64,000 nt of DNA from assembly GCA_011455275.1 (NCBI GenBank), contig CP015028.1:1090911-1154910 (forward strand), in the 5' to 3' direction. This stretch comes from Pasteurellaceae bacterium Orientalotternb1 (GTDB lineage: Bacteria > Pseudomonadota > Gammaproteobacteria > Enterobacterales > Pasteurellaceae). The number at the start of each line of letters is the position of its first letter. The first letter of the stretch is position 1. This document shows positions 1-7,741 of the stretch, one piece after another. The translations under genes and the position numbers were made by a program. The notes beneath the pieces are model-generated. The model had not been told where the DNA came from. It saw nothing but the letters and a program-made list of their open reading frames with translations, and did not search any database.

Positions 1-685
1 GACCACCGATGAAGACTTGCGGCACACTACTTTTGCCTGTGATAGCACGCACAGAGGTGGTGCTTGCATCACGACCAAGTACGATTTCTTCGTAGACTAA
101 GCCTTTGGTATCCAACAATAATTTAGCTTTAATGCAGAACGGGCAACCAGGTTTGGTGAAAATGGTTACAGACGGTTTTGCTTGCCAATCTGGTTTGATA
201 TATTTGAGCATAGTATCCGCATCAGATACTTTGAATGGGTCGCCAGGCTCGTTTGGTTCCACAAACATTTTTTCTACTACCCCATTTTTGACTAACATAG
301 AGTAACGCCAAGAGCGTTTGCCAAAGCCTAAGTCATCTTTATCAACCAACATTCCCATTCTAGCAGTAAATTCACCGTTGCCATCTGGAATAACGGTGAT
401 GCTTTCACTTTCTTGCTCTGCTTTCCAAGCATTCATAACGAATGTGTCATTTACTGAAATACATACAATATCATCTACACCTAATGCTTTGAATTCATTT
501 GCTAATTCATTGTAGCGTGGTAAATGAGTTGATGAGCAAGTCGGGGTAAATGCCCCTGGTAATGAAAACACGACAACGGTTTTGTTATCGAAAAGCGAGG
601 AACTTGTCACATCAACCCATTGATCGCCTTGGCGAGTATGGAATGTGACTTCAGGGACTTTCTTTCCTTCCATTGTTGCAGACAT
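1..685 (-). CDS. hybrid peroxiredoxin-glutaredoxin (PGdx), 3' end outside window
   Basis: Thiol peroxidase that reduces hydrogen peroxide and alkyl hydroperoxides with electrons from glutathione through its own fused glutaredoxin domain. The 228 visible residues show a Prx5/AhpC-TSA domain with the peroxidatic cysteine at Cys50 in a TPTC motif, then a linker, then a glutaredoxin domain with the redox motif CPFC at residues 181-184. The start ATG at 685 is preceded by an AGGAGA ribosome site. The known family member in H. influenzae is about 241 residues, so only a few residues are missing past base 1. Cytoplasmic. The leader carries an 11-bp hairpin (718-744). OxyR control is typical of the family, but no OxyR site was identified here. 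Confidence 0.93.
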   Translation of the reverse strand, partial: MSATMEGKKVPEVTFHTRQGDQWVDVTSSSLFDNKTVVVFSLPGAFTPTCSSTHLPRYNELANEFKALGVDDIVCISVNDTFVMNAWKAEQESESITVIPDGNGEFTARMGMLVDKDDLGFGKRSWRYSMLVKNGVVEKMFVEPNEPGDPFKVSDADTMLKYIKPDWQAKPSVTIFTKPGCPFCIKAKLLLDTKGLVYEEIVLGRDASTTSVRAITGKSSVPQVFIGG

Positions 686-717
686 AATTTTCTCCTATTT
701 TTACACTTTAAAAACCA

Positions 718-744
718 AATACCACCATAATAAATGGTGGTATT
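718..744 (-). promoter_or_regulatory. hairpin in the leader of the peroxiredoxin gene
   Basis: Perfect 11-bp inverted repeat (AATACCACCAT / ATGGTGGTATT) with a 5-base loop, 33 bases upstream of the start at 685. The following bases are not a clean T-run, so it is either a weak terminator of upstream transcription or a leader or operator element. Confidence 0.4.
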
Positions 745-814
745 CAGTCCCGAAATTATAATAAAAATTCACTGAGAATTCTAATAGAGAGAAAAAATAG
801 GGGGTGATTGAGTA

Positions 815-846
815 TAAAAAAAGCGAGATCGCATTAGATCTCGCTT
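815..846 (-). terminator. intrinsic terminator of ppiB
   Basis: 10-bp stem AAGCGAGATC / GATCTCGCTT with a 6-base loop, followed on the minus strand by a run of T. It sits 16 bases after the ppiB stop codon. Confidence 0.85.
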
Positions 847-861
847 TGAATATGATTGAAA

Positions 862-1371
862 TTATTCCACAATAACAGAAGTAATCACGACATCTTCTTT
901 CGGCACGTCTTGGTGGAAACCGTGATTGCCTGTTTTCACACCTTTGATTTTATCCACCACATCCATACCTTCAACGACTTCGCCAAACACGCAGTAGCCC
1001 CATTCTTGAACCACTTCACGACCGTGCATTTCTTTTGAACGATAGTTTAAAAAGGGGTTATCTGCCACATTGATGAAAAACTGTGCTGTTGCAGAATGTG
1101 GATCAGAGGTGCGAGCCATAGCGATAGTACCACGTTTGTTGCTTAAGCCGTTGTTTGCTTCATTTTTGATTGGGGCACGAGTATTTTTCTCACGCAAACC
1201 AGATTCCATACCGCCGCCTTGAATCATAAAACCGTCAATCACACGGTGAAAAATGGTGCCGTTGTAGAAGCCGTCTTTGCAGTAGGTTTCAAAGTTGGCT
1301 GCCGTATTAGGGGCTTTATCGAAATTTAAGGCGATTTTGATGTCGCCGAAATTGGTGTGTAACGTAATCAT
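862..1371 (-). CDS. ppiB: peptidyl-prolyl cis-trans isomerase B (cyclophilin)
   Basis: Cytoplasmic cyclophilin that speeds cis-trans isomerisation of X-Pro bonds during protein folding. The 169-residue protein is one cyclophilin domain of usual length without a signal peptide. The catalytic block is visible as [13 protein letters not shown] at residues 41-53, giving Arg43, Phe48 and Gln51; the downstream AQFFIN stretch also belongs to the active site. It is divergent from cysS, with 143 bases between the start codons, as in H. influenzae and E. coli. A terminator follows it. Confidence 0.96.
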   Translation of the reverse strand: MITLHTNFGDIKIALNFDKAPNTAANFETYCKDGFYNGTIFHRVIDGFMIQGGGMESGLREKNTRAPIKNEANNGLSNKRGTIAMARTSDPHSATAQFFINVADNPFLNYRSKEMHGREVVQEWGYCVFGEVVEGMDVVDKIKGVKTGNHGFHQDVPKEDVVITSVIVE

Positions 1372-1458
1372 TGCAATTTGTTCCTTAATTAATGAAGGGA
1401 AAAGTTGGAGCGTATTATTAAAAAGTTTGGCAAAAATTGCAAAAAATTCTCAAAATCT

Positions 1459-1468
1459 GACCGCTTGT
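1459..1468 (-). repeat. DNA uptake signal core, Apl type
   Basis: Exact GACCGCTTGT (reverse of ACAAGCGGTC) between the divergent genes ppiB and cysS. TTGCAAAAAATT at 1437-1448 supplies the distal AT-rich half. Confidence 0.85.
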
Positions 1469-1514
1469 TTGCTATATTATCCGCTTTTAATTGGCACTCA
1501 ACAGAGAGAAAACT

Positions 1515-2891
1515 ATGCTCAAAATTTATAACACCCTTAAACGTGAGAAAGAAGAATTTAAACCGATCCACCCCGATTTTGTGGGAATGTATGTCTGCGG
1601 TGTCACGGTATTCGACTTCTGTCACTTTGGGCATGGGCGGACGTTTGTCTCTTTCGATGTGATTGCCCGCTATTTACGCTATCTTGGCTACAATTTGCGT
1701 TACGTTCGCAACATTACCGATGTGGACGATAAAATCATCAAACGAGCTATCGAAAACAATGAAAATTGGCAAGATTTGGTCGAGCGAATGATCAGGGAAA
1801 TGCACCGAGATTTTGATGCGTTAAACATTCTTCGTCCCGATTCTGAACCAAGAGCAACGTTGCATATCCCTGAAATTATTGCGATTGTGCAGACTCTTAT
1901 TGAGAAAGGTCACGCCTATGTCGCGGAAGATGGCGATGTGATGTTCAATGTCGAATCTTTCCAAAAATACGGCAAATTATCCCGCCAAAACCTTGAACAA
2001 TTGCAAGCAGGGGCGAGGGTTGAAATTAAATCGGTAAAACGCAACCCGATGGATTTCGTGTTGTGGAAAATGTCGAAAGCCAACGAGCCAAGTTGGGATT
2101 CGCCTTGGGGAAAAGGTCGCCCAGGTTGGCATATCGAATGTTCAGCAATGAACAGCAAAGAACTTGGCAACCATTTTGATATTCACGGTGGCGGTTCGGA
2201 TTTAATGTTCCCGCACCACGAAAATGAAATTGCCCAATCGTGCTGTGCTCACGGCGATGATTACGTCAATTACTGGCTGCATACGGGGATGTTGATGATC
2301 AACAAAGAGAAGATGTCAAAATCGCTCAACAACTTCTTCACCATTCGTGATATTTTGAAACAGTTTGATGCGGAAACCGTGCGTTATTTCTTCTTAACTG
2401 CTCACTATCGCAGCTTGTTAGATTTCAGTGCCGAAAATATTGAACTTGCCCGTTCCGCCCTTGAACGCCTTTATACCGCATTGCGTGGTTGCGAATTAAT
2501 GGAATTAAGCGAAGACGACAGCTACGTTCAAGCCTTTAAAGAGGCAATGAATGACGACTTCAACACTCCAGGGGCGTTGGCGGTGCTGTTTGAATTGGCT
2601 CGTGAAGTCAACAAAGCGAAAAGCGAAAATCCAGCCGAAGCCAACCGCTTGGCAAGTCGCCTAAAACAGTTGGCAGGCGTACTTGGCTTGCTTGAGCAAG
2701 ATCCAGAAGCATTCTTACAAGGCGGTGCGGACAACGATGACGTTGCCGAAATCGAAGCCTTAATCAAGCAGCGTAATGAAGCCCGTGCTGCAAAAGATTG
2801 GGCAAAAGCCGACGAAGCCCGTAACAAACTCACCGCAATGGGCATTGTGCTTGAAGACGGTGCGAACGGCACGACGTGGCGTAAGGCGTAA
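1515..2891 (+). CDS. cysS: cysteinyl-tRNA synthetase
   Basis: Class Ia aminoacyl-tRNA synthetase that charges tRNA-Cys with cysteine in the cytoplasm. The protein is 458 residues (E. coli 461). The HIGH-type motif reads HFGH at residues 37-40, Cys28 is the first zinc ligand, the HIECSAM and FPHHENE segments carry the remaining ligands, and KMSKS is present at about residue 268. The ATG at 1515 is chosen over an in-frame TTG at 1491 because it gives the conserved MLKIYNTL N-terminus and follows an AGAGAG ribosome site. Monocistronic, closed by the terminator at 2902-2927. Confidence 0.97.
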   Translation: MLKIYNTLKREKEEFKPIHPDFVGMYVCGVTVFDFCHFGHGRTFVSFDVIARYLRYLGYNLRYVRNITDVDDKIIKRAIENNENWQDLVERMIREMHRDFDALNILRPDSEPRATLHIPEIIAIVQTLIEKGHAYVAEDGDVMFNVESFQKYGKLSRQNLEQLQAGARVEIKSVKRNPMDFVLWKMSKANEPSWDSPWGKGRPGWHIECSAMNSKELGNHFDIHGGGSDLMFPHHENEIAQSCCAHGDDYVNYWLHTGMLMINKEKMSKSLNNFFTIRDILKQFDAETVRYFFLTAHYRSLLDFSAENIELARSALERLYTALRGCELMELSEDDSYVQAFKEAMNDDFNTPGALAVLFELAREVNKAKSENPAEANRLASRLKQLAGVLGLLEQDPEAFLQGGADNDDVAEIEALIKQRNEARAAKDWAKADEARNKLTAMGIVLEDGANGTTWRKA

Positions 2892-2901
2892 TTCTGCCGA
2901 T

Positions 2902-2927
2902 ATCCCCCTTTATTCAGGGGGATTTTT
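2902..2927 (+). terminator. intrinsic terminator of cysS
   Basis: ATCCCCC / GGGGGAT stem (7 bp, 8-base loop) followed by five T. Confidence 0.85.
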
Positions 2928-2960
2928 CTATTTGTGATTTGCAAAAAATCACAAGGAACT

Positions 2961-2970
2961 GACCGCTTGT
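2961..2970 (-). repeat. DNA uptake signal core
   Basis: Exact GACCGCTTGT with GCAAAAAATC at 2941-2950 as its AT-rich half. It ends 9 bases before the start of the phosphatase gene. Confidence 0.85.
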
Positions 2971-2979
2971 AAGGAAAAT

Positions 2980-3456
2980 ATGAAACCTCAAATTAATGTG
3001 CTATTTGTGTGCTTAGGCAATATTTGCCGCTCACCGATGGCGGAATGTATTCTGCGAGCCAAAATCCGTTTGGTTCATTTAGAAAATTGTATTTTTACCG
3101 ACAGTGCAGGTACCTCGGGCTGGCACGATGGTGAAAATATGCACCACGGCACGGCTCAAGTGTTAGCCAAACACGGAATTGACCATCGTGGCTTTAGAAG
3201 CCGAAAAATCCGACAAAATGATTGGGAACAGTTTGATTATTTGGTAGCGATGGATAACCATAATCTGCGTGATCTCGAACAACTCTTCGGCAAAGCCCCT
3301 GATAAGTTATTTCAAATCACCACATTATGTGAAAACTTGCCACACGATCATATTCCAGATCCTTGGTACACAAGCGATTTTGATGAAACTTACCGCTTGC
3401 TTGAGCAATGCTGCGATGCCTTGTTAGCAAAAATCCGCCAAATCCATTATTTATAG
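2980..3456 (+). CDS. low molecular weight protein-tyrosine phosphatase
   Basis: Small cytoplasmic phosphatase that removes phosphate from protein tyrosines by a cysteine-phosphate intermediate. Of the 158 residues, the P-loop C-X5-R motif is CLGNICRS at residues 11-18 (nucleophile Cys11, Arg17), and the general acid is Asp127 in DPWY. This is the LMW-PTP fold. Family members next to capsule or exopolysaccharide loci (Wzb, Etp) counteract tyrosine autokinases, but no such kinase is nearby; the neighbours are cysS and sbcB. The in vivo substrate is therefore unknown. An AAGGAAAAT ribosome site precedes the ATG. Confidence 0.92.
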   Translation: MKPQINVLFVCLGNICRSPMAECILRAKIRLVHLENCIFTDSAGTSGWHDGENMHHGTAQVLAKHGIDHRGFRSRKIRQNDWEQFDYLVAMDNHNLRDLEQLFGKAPDKLFQITTLCENLPHDHIPDPWYTSDFDETYRLLEQCCDALLAKIRQIHYL

Positions 3457-3503
3457 CTGCAATATGCTAAAATCGGGCTAATTTTATTTCGTGGACTTTA
3501 GCA

Positions 3504-5060
3504 ATGAACCAACCCACTTTTTTTATCTACGATTTTGAGAGTTTTGGGATCAATCCCGCTAGCGACCGCCCTGCACAGTTCGCAGGTATTCGCACCGACA
3601 GCGACTTTAACATCATCGGTGAGCCAGTGATGTTCTACTGTAAACAAACGCCCGACTATTTGCCTTCGCCTGAAGCGGTGATGGTTACGGGGATCACTCC
3701 ACAGCTTTGTAACGAAAAAGGCTTATCCGAACCCGAATTCGCCGCACGCATTCACGCTGAATTTAGCCAGCCAAATACCTGCATTATGGGGTATAACAAC
3801 ATTCGTTATGACGACGAAATGACTCGCTACACCTTCTTCCGTAACTTTTTTGAACCATACGAATACAGCTATAAAAACGGTAATTCCCGCTGGGATTTGC
3901 TTGATGTAGTACGGGCGTGCTACGCATTGCGTCCTGACGGTATTGAATGGGCGTATGATGAAGACGGAATGCCGAGTTTCAAACTGGAAAATCTCACCAA
4001 AGCCAACGGCATTGCCCACGAAAATGCCCACGATGCGATGGCGGATGTGTATGCGACTATCGCAATGGCGAAGCTGATCAAACAAAAACAGCCGAAGTTA
4101 TTCCAATTTTTCTTTGAAAATCGTGGCAAAAAAGCCTTGGAAGCGATGATTGATACGGGCGAAATGACCCCGCTGGTACACGTGTCGGGAATGCTCGGCA
4201 ACTATCGGGGAAATACGGCGTGGATTGCACCGCTTGCGTGGCACCCAACCAATCAAAATGCGGTGATCGTGTGCGATTTAGCGGGCGATATACAAGGGCT
4301 GCTGAATGAGCCTGCAGACGTGCTACGACAACGGCTTTACACCAAAAAATCCGAATTAGAAGAACAAGGCATCGCCCACGTTCCGCTAAAATTGGTGCAT
4401 ATCAACAAATGCCCGATTCTCGCCCCTGCCAAAACCTTGCTACCTGAAAATGCAGCACGTTTGGGGATCGATCGCCAAGCCTGTTTGGACAATCTCAAAC
4501 TGCTCAAAGCGAATAAAAGCGTGGTGCGAGAAAAAGTAGTGGAAATTTTCAGCGAAGAACGCACCTTTGCCGAATCTAACAATGTTGAAACCACATTGTA
4601 TGACGGCTTTTTCTCGCCTGCGGATAAAAATAATATGGCGATCTTGCGGGATCTGCCTCCCGAACATCTCGCCAATCACGCTCTGAAATTTGCCGATCCA
4701 CGTGTAGAAAAATTGCTGTTTCACTACCGTGCAAGACATTACCCAGAAACCTTGAGCCGAGCAGAACAAATCCGTTGGCAGAAATATTGCCACCAACGGA
4801 TTGATGAACAAGCGGCGGTATTTTCTCAATCTATTGATACGCTTTTCCAAACTCACCACGACAACCCAGAGATAGTAAAACTGTTGGAAGGATTGACCGT
4901 TTACGCCGAGCAGCTGATGACACAAACGCCAAAATGGTATTCTCCCGTCAGTTCGCAAACGGATGCATTACTGAACGAGCTAAATCAAGTTGTCGAGCAG
5001 AGCAGTGATAAAAATGCAAAATTTGCAGCACTCAACGCATTGATTGGTAAGAAAATCTAG
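3504..5060 (+). CDS. sbcB: exodeoxyribonuclease I
   Basis: Processive 3'-to-5' exonuclease on single-stranded DNA, used in recombination, mismatch repair and cleanup of single strands. The DEDDh catalytic residues are all present: Asp10 and Glu12 (YDFES), Asp103, His176 and Asp181 (HDAMAD), a constant five-residue offset from E. coli Asp15/Glu17/Asp108/His181/Asp186. The protein is 518 residues against 475 in E. coli; the extra length lies after the exonuclease domain, in the SH3-like and C-terminal regions. It follows the phosphatase gene by 47 bases and is closed by an inverted pair of uptake signals. Confidence 0.95.
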   Translation: MNQPTFFIYDFESFGINPASDRPAQFAGIRTDSDFNIIGEPVMFYCKQTPDYLPSPEAVMVTGITPQLCNEKGLSEPEFAARIHAEFSQPNTCIMGYNNIRYDDEMTRYTFFRNFFEPYEYSYKNGNSRWDLLDVVRACYALRPDGIEWAYDEDGMPSFKLENLTKANGIAHENAHDAMADVYATIAMAKLIKQKQPKLFQFFFENRGKKALEAMIDTGEMTPLVHVSGMLGNYRGNTAWIAPLAWHPTNQNAVIVCDLAGDIQGLLNEPADVLRQRLYTKKSELEEQGIAHVPLKLVHINKCPILAPAKTLLPENAARLGIDRQACLDNLKLLKANKSVVREKVVEIFSEERTFAESNNVETTLYDGFFSPADKNNMAILRDLPPEHLANHALKFADPRVEKLLFHYRARHYPETLSRAEQIRWQKYCHQRIDEQAAVFSQSIDTLFQTHHDNPEIVKLLEGLTVYAEQLMTQTPKWYSPVSSQTDALLNELNQVVEQSSDKNAKFAALNALIGKKI

Positions 5061-5078
5061 GTTTTGCAAAATGCTGTT

Positions 5079-5121
5079 AGGAACTGACCGCTTGTCAGGC
5101 TACTACAAGCGGTCAGTTCCT
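5079..5121 (+). terminator. inverted uptake-signal pair acting as sbcB terminator
   Basis: Perfect 17-bp arms AGGAACTGACCGCTTGT (5079-5095) and ACAAGCGGTCAGTTCCT (5105-5121) with a 9-base loop, followed by TTTAAAAGTTTTGC. Each arm is a full USS core, with a TTTTGCAAA half on each outer side. Confidence 0.7.
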
Positions 5122-5164
5122 TTAAAAGTTTTGCAAATGTAAATGGCGGAGAAAGCACAGAGAA

Positions 5165-5644
5165 GTGGAAAAAATTACTTTATTATCAACAAACTATGAT
5201 GACTACCATCTTGGTTTTGAGGTGCAAGCGACAACACCGCAATTTTTGTCGTGGGATATGACCTATGATGAGATCATCGCCTTACCCTGCGTGGAATGGG
5301 ACGCTCCATTGTTTTCAGATTTTGAAATTCACGATGATTATTTTTTCAAATATCCTGTGCGAGTGGGCAATATCTTGCTGCATCAATTTGGATTTTGCTT
5401 GAGATACGATCAGCCTACCAATATGGCGGTGCAAACGTATTATGCCGAAAGCGAAAAAGGCGTAAGTAAATGGGATTTTCAGCAAGTTCATCACCAATTA
5501 GCACGTCATTTGACCTTTGAAAGCCAAGCACATTTTCATCAAAATGGCAGTTCTTCGTTCTACAAAAATGAAATCGCTTTTACTGTGGGTTACTACGGTG
5601 AGCCACAATATCAGCAGCTCTATTTTCTATGCAATCACAGATAA
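5165..5644 (+). CDS. hypothetical protein, 159 residues
   Basis: Not recognised. It is a soluble, mildly acidic protein rich in aromatic residues (many Tyr, Phe, Trp and His), with no signal peptide, membrane segment or cysteine cluster. The start is a GTG at 5165 because no in-frame ATG lies between it and the upstream stop; GGAGAA lies 12 bases upstream. Base composition and codon use look like its neighbours, so recent transfer is not indicated. It lies alone between the sbcB terminator and the SAM-hydrolase-like gene. A second reading frame (5629-5763) continues past its stop with similarly aromatic residues, so the true C-terminus may be longer if there is a frameshift. Confidence 0.6.
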   Translation: MEKITLLSTNYDDYHLGFEVQATTPQFLSWDMTYDEIIALPCVEWDAPLFSDFEIHDDYFFKYPVRVGNILLHQFGFCLRYDQPTNMAVQTYYAESEKGVSKWDFQQVHHQLARHLTFESQAHFHQNGSSSFYKNEIAFTVGYYGEPQYQQLYFLCNHR

Positions 5645-5763
5645 GTTCACCTTTCTTTCGGCAATGTTTAAAACGTGAAGGCATTTATCGGAAAATTTCG
5701 CAATTTCAGCCGTTGCATATAGACAATTTTTATCCAACCCATTACTATTTCAACAAGTTATAA
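5629..5763 (+). CDS. possible 44-residue small ORF or frameshifted C-terminus of the preceding gene
   Basis: An ATG at 5629 lies inside the last codons of the preceding gene and opens a frame of 44 residues to a TAA at 5761-5763. It is rich in Phe, Tyr, Arg and Lys and ends in ..PTHYYFNKL. It overlaps the upstream gene by 16 bases in the +2 frame and fills nearly all the space before the next gene. It could be a translationally coupled small protein, the C-terminus of the upstream protein displaced by a one-base error, or chance. Confidence 0.25.
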   Translation: MQSQISSPFFRQCLKREGIYRKISQFQPLHIDNFYPTHYYFNKL

Positions 5764-5789
5764 CAACCACACAACATTAAGGACACCCT

Positions 5790-6761
5790 ATGAACAAAAC
5801 CCTTCTCGCCCTTGCCTTCGCCACTTTTTCATTTACGGCTTTTGCCAATACTCAACCTGTTGTGCAAGCCCAACAAGCGGTCACTTCCGAGCAAAATTTT
5901 GCAAAAAATGCCCTAGTGATGCAAACGGATTTCAGTTTGAAAGACGGGGCAGTATCGGCAATGCAAGGTGTGGCGTTCGGCGTGGATCGGGATCTGAAAA
6001 TGTTCAACTTAACGCACGAAATTCCGCCTTATAATATTTGGGAAGCAGCGTATCGTTTATACCAAACCGCTACATACTGGCCGCAAGGCACCGTTTTTGT
6101 GAGCGTGGTTGATCCAGGTGTGGGAACTGATCGCAAGTCAGTAGTGTTGAAAACGAAAACAGGGCATTATTTTGTCACACCTGATAACGGTACTTTAACC
6201 CTTGTTGCAGAACATCTTGGCATTGAAGCGATTCGTCAAATTGATGAGCAAACAAACCGCTTGGAAGGCTCAGAAAAATCTTATACTTTCCACGGGCGTG
6301 ATGTGTATGCTTACACGGGAGCACGTTTAGCATCAGGCAAAATCAGCTTTGAGCAAGTTGGTCCTGAATTAGAAGCAAAAGTGGAAGAAATTGCCTACCA
6401 GCGTCCAACCGTAGAAGAAGGTGTATTGAAAGGCAATATCCCTGTGCTGGATATTCAATATGGCAATATCTGGACAAACATCAGTGATAGCTTGTTAGAA
6501 CAGTCTGGCATCAAAAAAGAGGGGCGTGTTTGTGTCGAAATCAGTGAAAAAATCGGCGAAGAAAGCAAAGTCCGCTACACGGGGGCGATGCCATATAAAA
6601 GTAGCTTTGGTGATGTAGAAGAAGGTCGACCATTGATGTATCTCAACAGCTTACTCAATGTTTCATTTGCATTGAATATGGACAGCTTTGCGGATAAATA
6701 CAAAATCAAATCAGGTGCTGAGTGGTCTGTATTACTCAAATCTTGTGAGAAGAAAAATTAA
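5790..6761 (+). CDS. secreted SAM hydrolase / SAM hydroxide adenosyltransferase (DUF62 family)
   Basis: Member of the DUF62 family, whose studied members split S-adenosylmethionine with water (or halide) into adenosine and methionine. The triad is intact: Asp108 (VVDPGVG), Arg115 and His168 (FHGRD), matching the spacing of the archaeal Asp68-Arg75-His127 set; the PDNG block at 131-134 is also present. Unusually, residues 1-19 form a clear Sec signal peptide (basic start, hydrophobic core, cleavage near AFA-N), so the enzyme should act in the periplasm or outside the cell, where SAM is not normally made. It is 323 residues. An AAGGAC ribosome site precedes the ATG and a terminator follows. Family assignment is firm; the physiological substrate is inference. 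Confidence 0.88.
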   Translation: MNKTLLALAFATFSFTAFANTQPVVQAQQAVTSEQNFAKNALVMQTDFSLKDGAVSAMQGVAFGVDRDLKMFNLTHEIPPYNIWEAAYRLYQTATYWPQGTVFVSVVDPGVGTDRKSVVLKTKTGHYFVTPDNGTLTLVAEHLGIEAIRQIDEQTNRLEGSEKSYTFHGRDVYAYTGARLASGKISFEQVGPELEAKVEEIAYQRPTVEEGVLKGNIPVLDIQYGNIWTNISDSLLEQSGIKKEGRVCVEISEKIGEESKVRYTGAMPYKSSFGDVEEGRPLMYLNSLLNVSFALNMDSFADKYKIKSGAEWSVLLKSCEKKN

Positions 6762-6774
6762 TTAGTGAACGGAT

Positions 6775-6810
6775 AAACCACGGCATATAGTCATATCTGC
6801 CGTGGTTTTT
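6775..6810 (+). terminator. intrinsic terminator after the SAM-hydrolase gene
   Basis: AAACCACGGCA / TGCCGTGGTTT stem with a 12-base loop, running into five T; just before rnm. Confidence 0.85.
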
Positions 6811-6827
6811 GCTTTAAGAAGAACATA

Positions 6828-7646
6828 ATGATTAGAGACCTACATAGCCATAGTACGGCATCAGACGGCATTTTAACGCCAACAGAACTGATTCAACGAG
6901 CAGTTGAACAAGGCGTTGAAATGTTGGCTTTGACCGATCACGATACCCTTGCGGGTATTGCGGAAGCCAAACAAGCCGCACAAAGTTTGCCCATTCAACT
7001 AATTTCAGGTGTTGAAATTTCGATTCTATGGCAAGGGAAAAGTATTCATTTGGCAGCATTAAATGTCGATGAACAGAATGAAACCTTGATCAATTTACTT
7101 AAGCAACAAGCAGAACTTCGCCAACAACGAGCCGTGCAAATCGGCGAAAAACTGGCTAAAGCGGGGATTCCAAATGCTTATGAAGGTGCGAAAAAACTGG
7201 CGAGCGGTGAAGTCACCCGAGCGCATTACGGACGATTTCTAGTTGCAGAAGGCTACGCCCGTAATGATGAACACGCTTTTAAACGTTACTTAGGAATGGG
7301 AAAGCCTGCCTATGTGAAGCCAATTTGGTGTTCAATGGAACAAGCCATTGATGCCACTCACCAAGCAGGTGGGGTGATTTGTGTGGCACACCCGTTACGT
7401 TACAAAATGACGGCACGTTGGATTCGCCGTTTGATCGAAGATTTCAAACACGCAGGCGGCGATGGCATTGAAGTCGCAGGCTGTGCTCAAACGCCTGATC
7501 AACGCCAATTGCTCGCTCGTTGGTCGAAAGAATTCGAATTACTCGCTTCAGTGGGATCGGATTTCCATTATCCAGCAGGTTGGATAGAACTCGGCAAGGG
7601 ATTAACCTTACCCCCAGAATGCCAACCAATTTGGGAACGGTTCTAA
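6828..7646 (+). CDS. rnm: PHP-domain 5'-to-3' exoribonuclease RNase AM
   Basis: Metal-dependent nuclease of the PHP family (YciV/TrpH) that matures the 5' ends of 5S and 23S rRNA and degrades short RNAs 5' to 3'. PHP motifs are visible: HSHS with His6 and His8 and Asp13 at the N-terminus, TDHD near residue 38, VAHP around residue 187 and GSDFH near residue 243. At 272 residues it has the usual length. In many gamma-proteobacteria this gene sits by trp genes; here it lies between the SAM-hydrolase-like gene and dnaB. Function is assigned from the family. Confidence 0.9.
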   Translation: MIRDLHSHSTASDGILTPTELIQRAVEQGVEMLALTDHDTLAGIAEAKQAAQSLPIQLISGVEISILWQGKSIHLAALNVDEQNETLINLLKQQAELRQQRAVQIGEKLAKAGIPNAYEGAKKLASGEVTRAHYGRFLVAEGYARNDEHAFKRYLGMGKPAYVKPIWCSMEQAIDATHQAGGVICVAHPLRYKMTARWIRRLIEDFKHAGGDGIEVAGCAQTPDQRQLLARWSKEFELLASVGSDFHYPAGWIELGKGLTLPPECQPIWERF

Positions 7647-7741
7647 CCATTCAAATTTGCAAAGTTTTGCATTAAACTTACCGCTTGTAGAGAAAATTCA
7701 TTCTTCTAGAATAGGCAGAATGAAGAAAACGAGAAGAGAAT

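Noticed and set aside
1491-1514. Upstream TTG start for cysS
   Set aside because: It adds eight residues not found in the family; the ATG at 1515 has a ribosome site and the conserved N-terminus.
4440-4958. 172-codon antisense frame inside sbcB
   Set aside because: Complement of a conserved nuclease domain; no ribosome site and no recognisable product. Similar antisense frames in dnaB, lepA, purF, siaT and others were dropped for the same reason.
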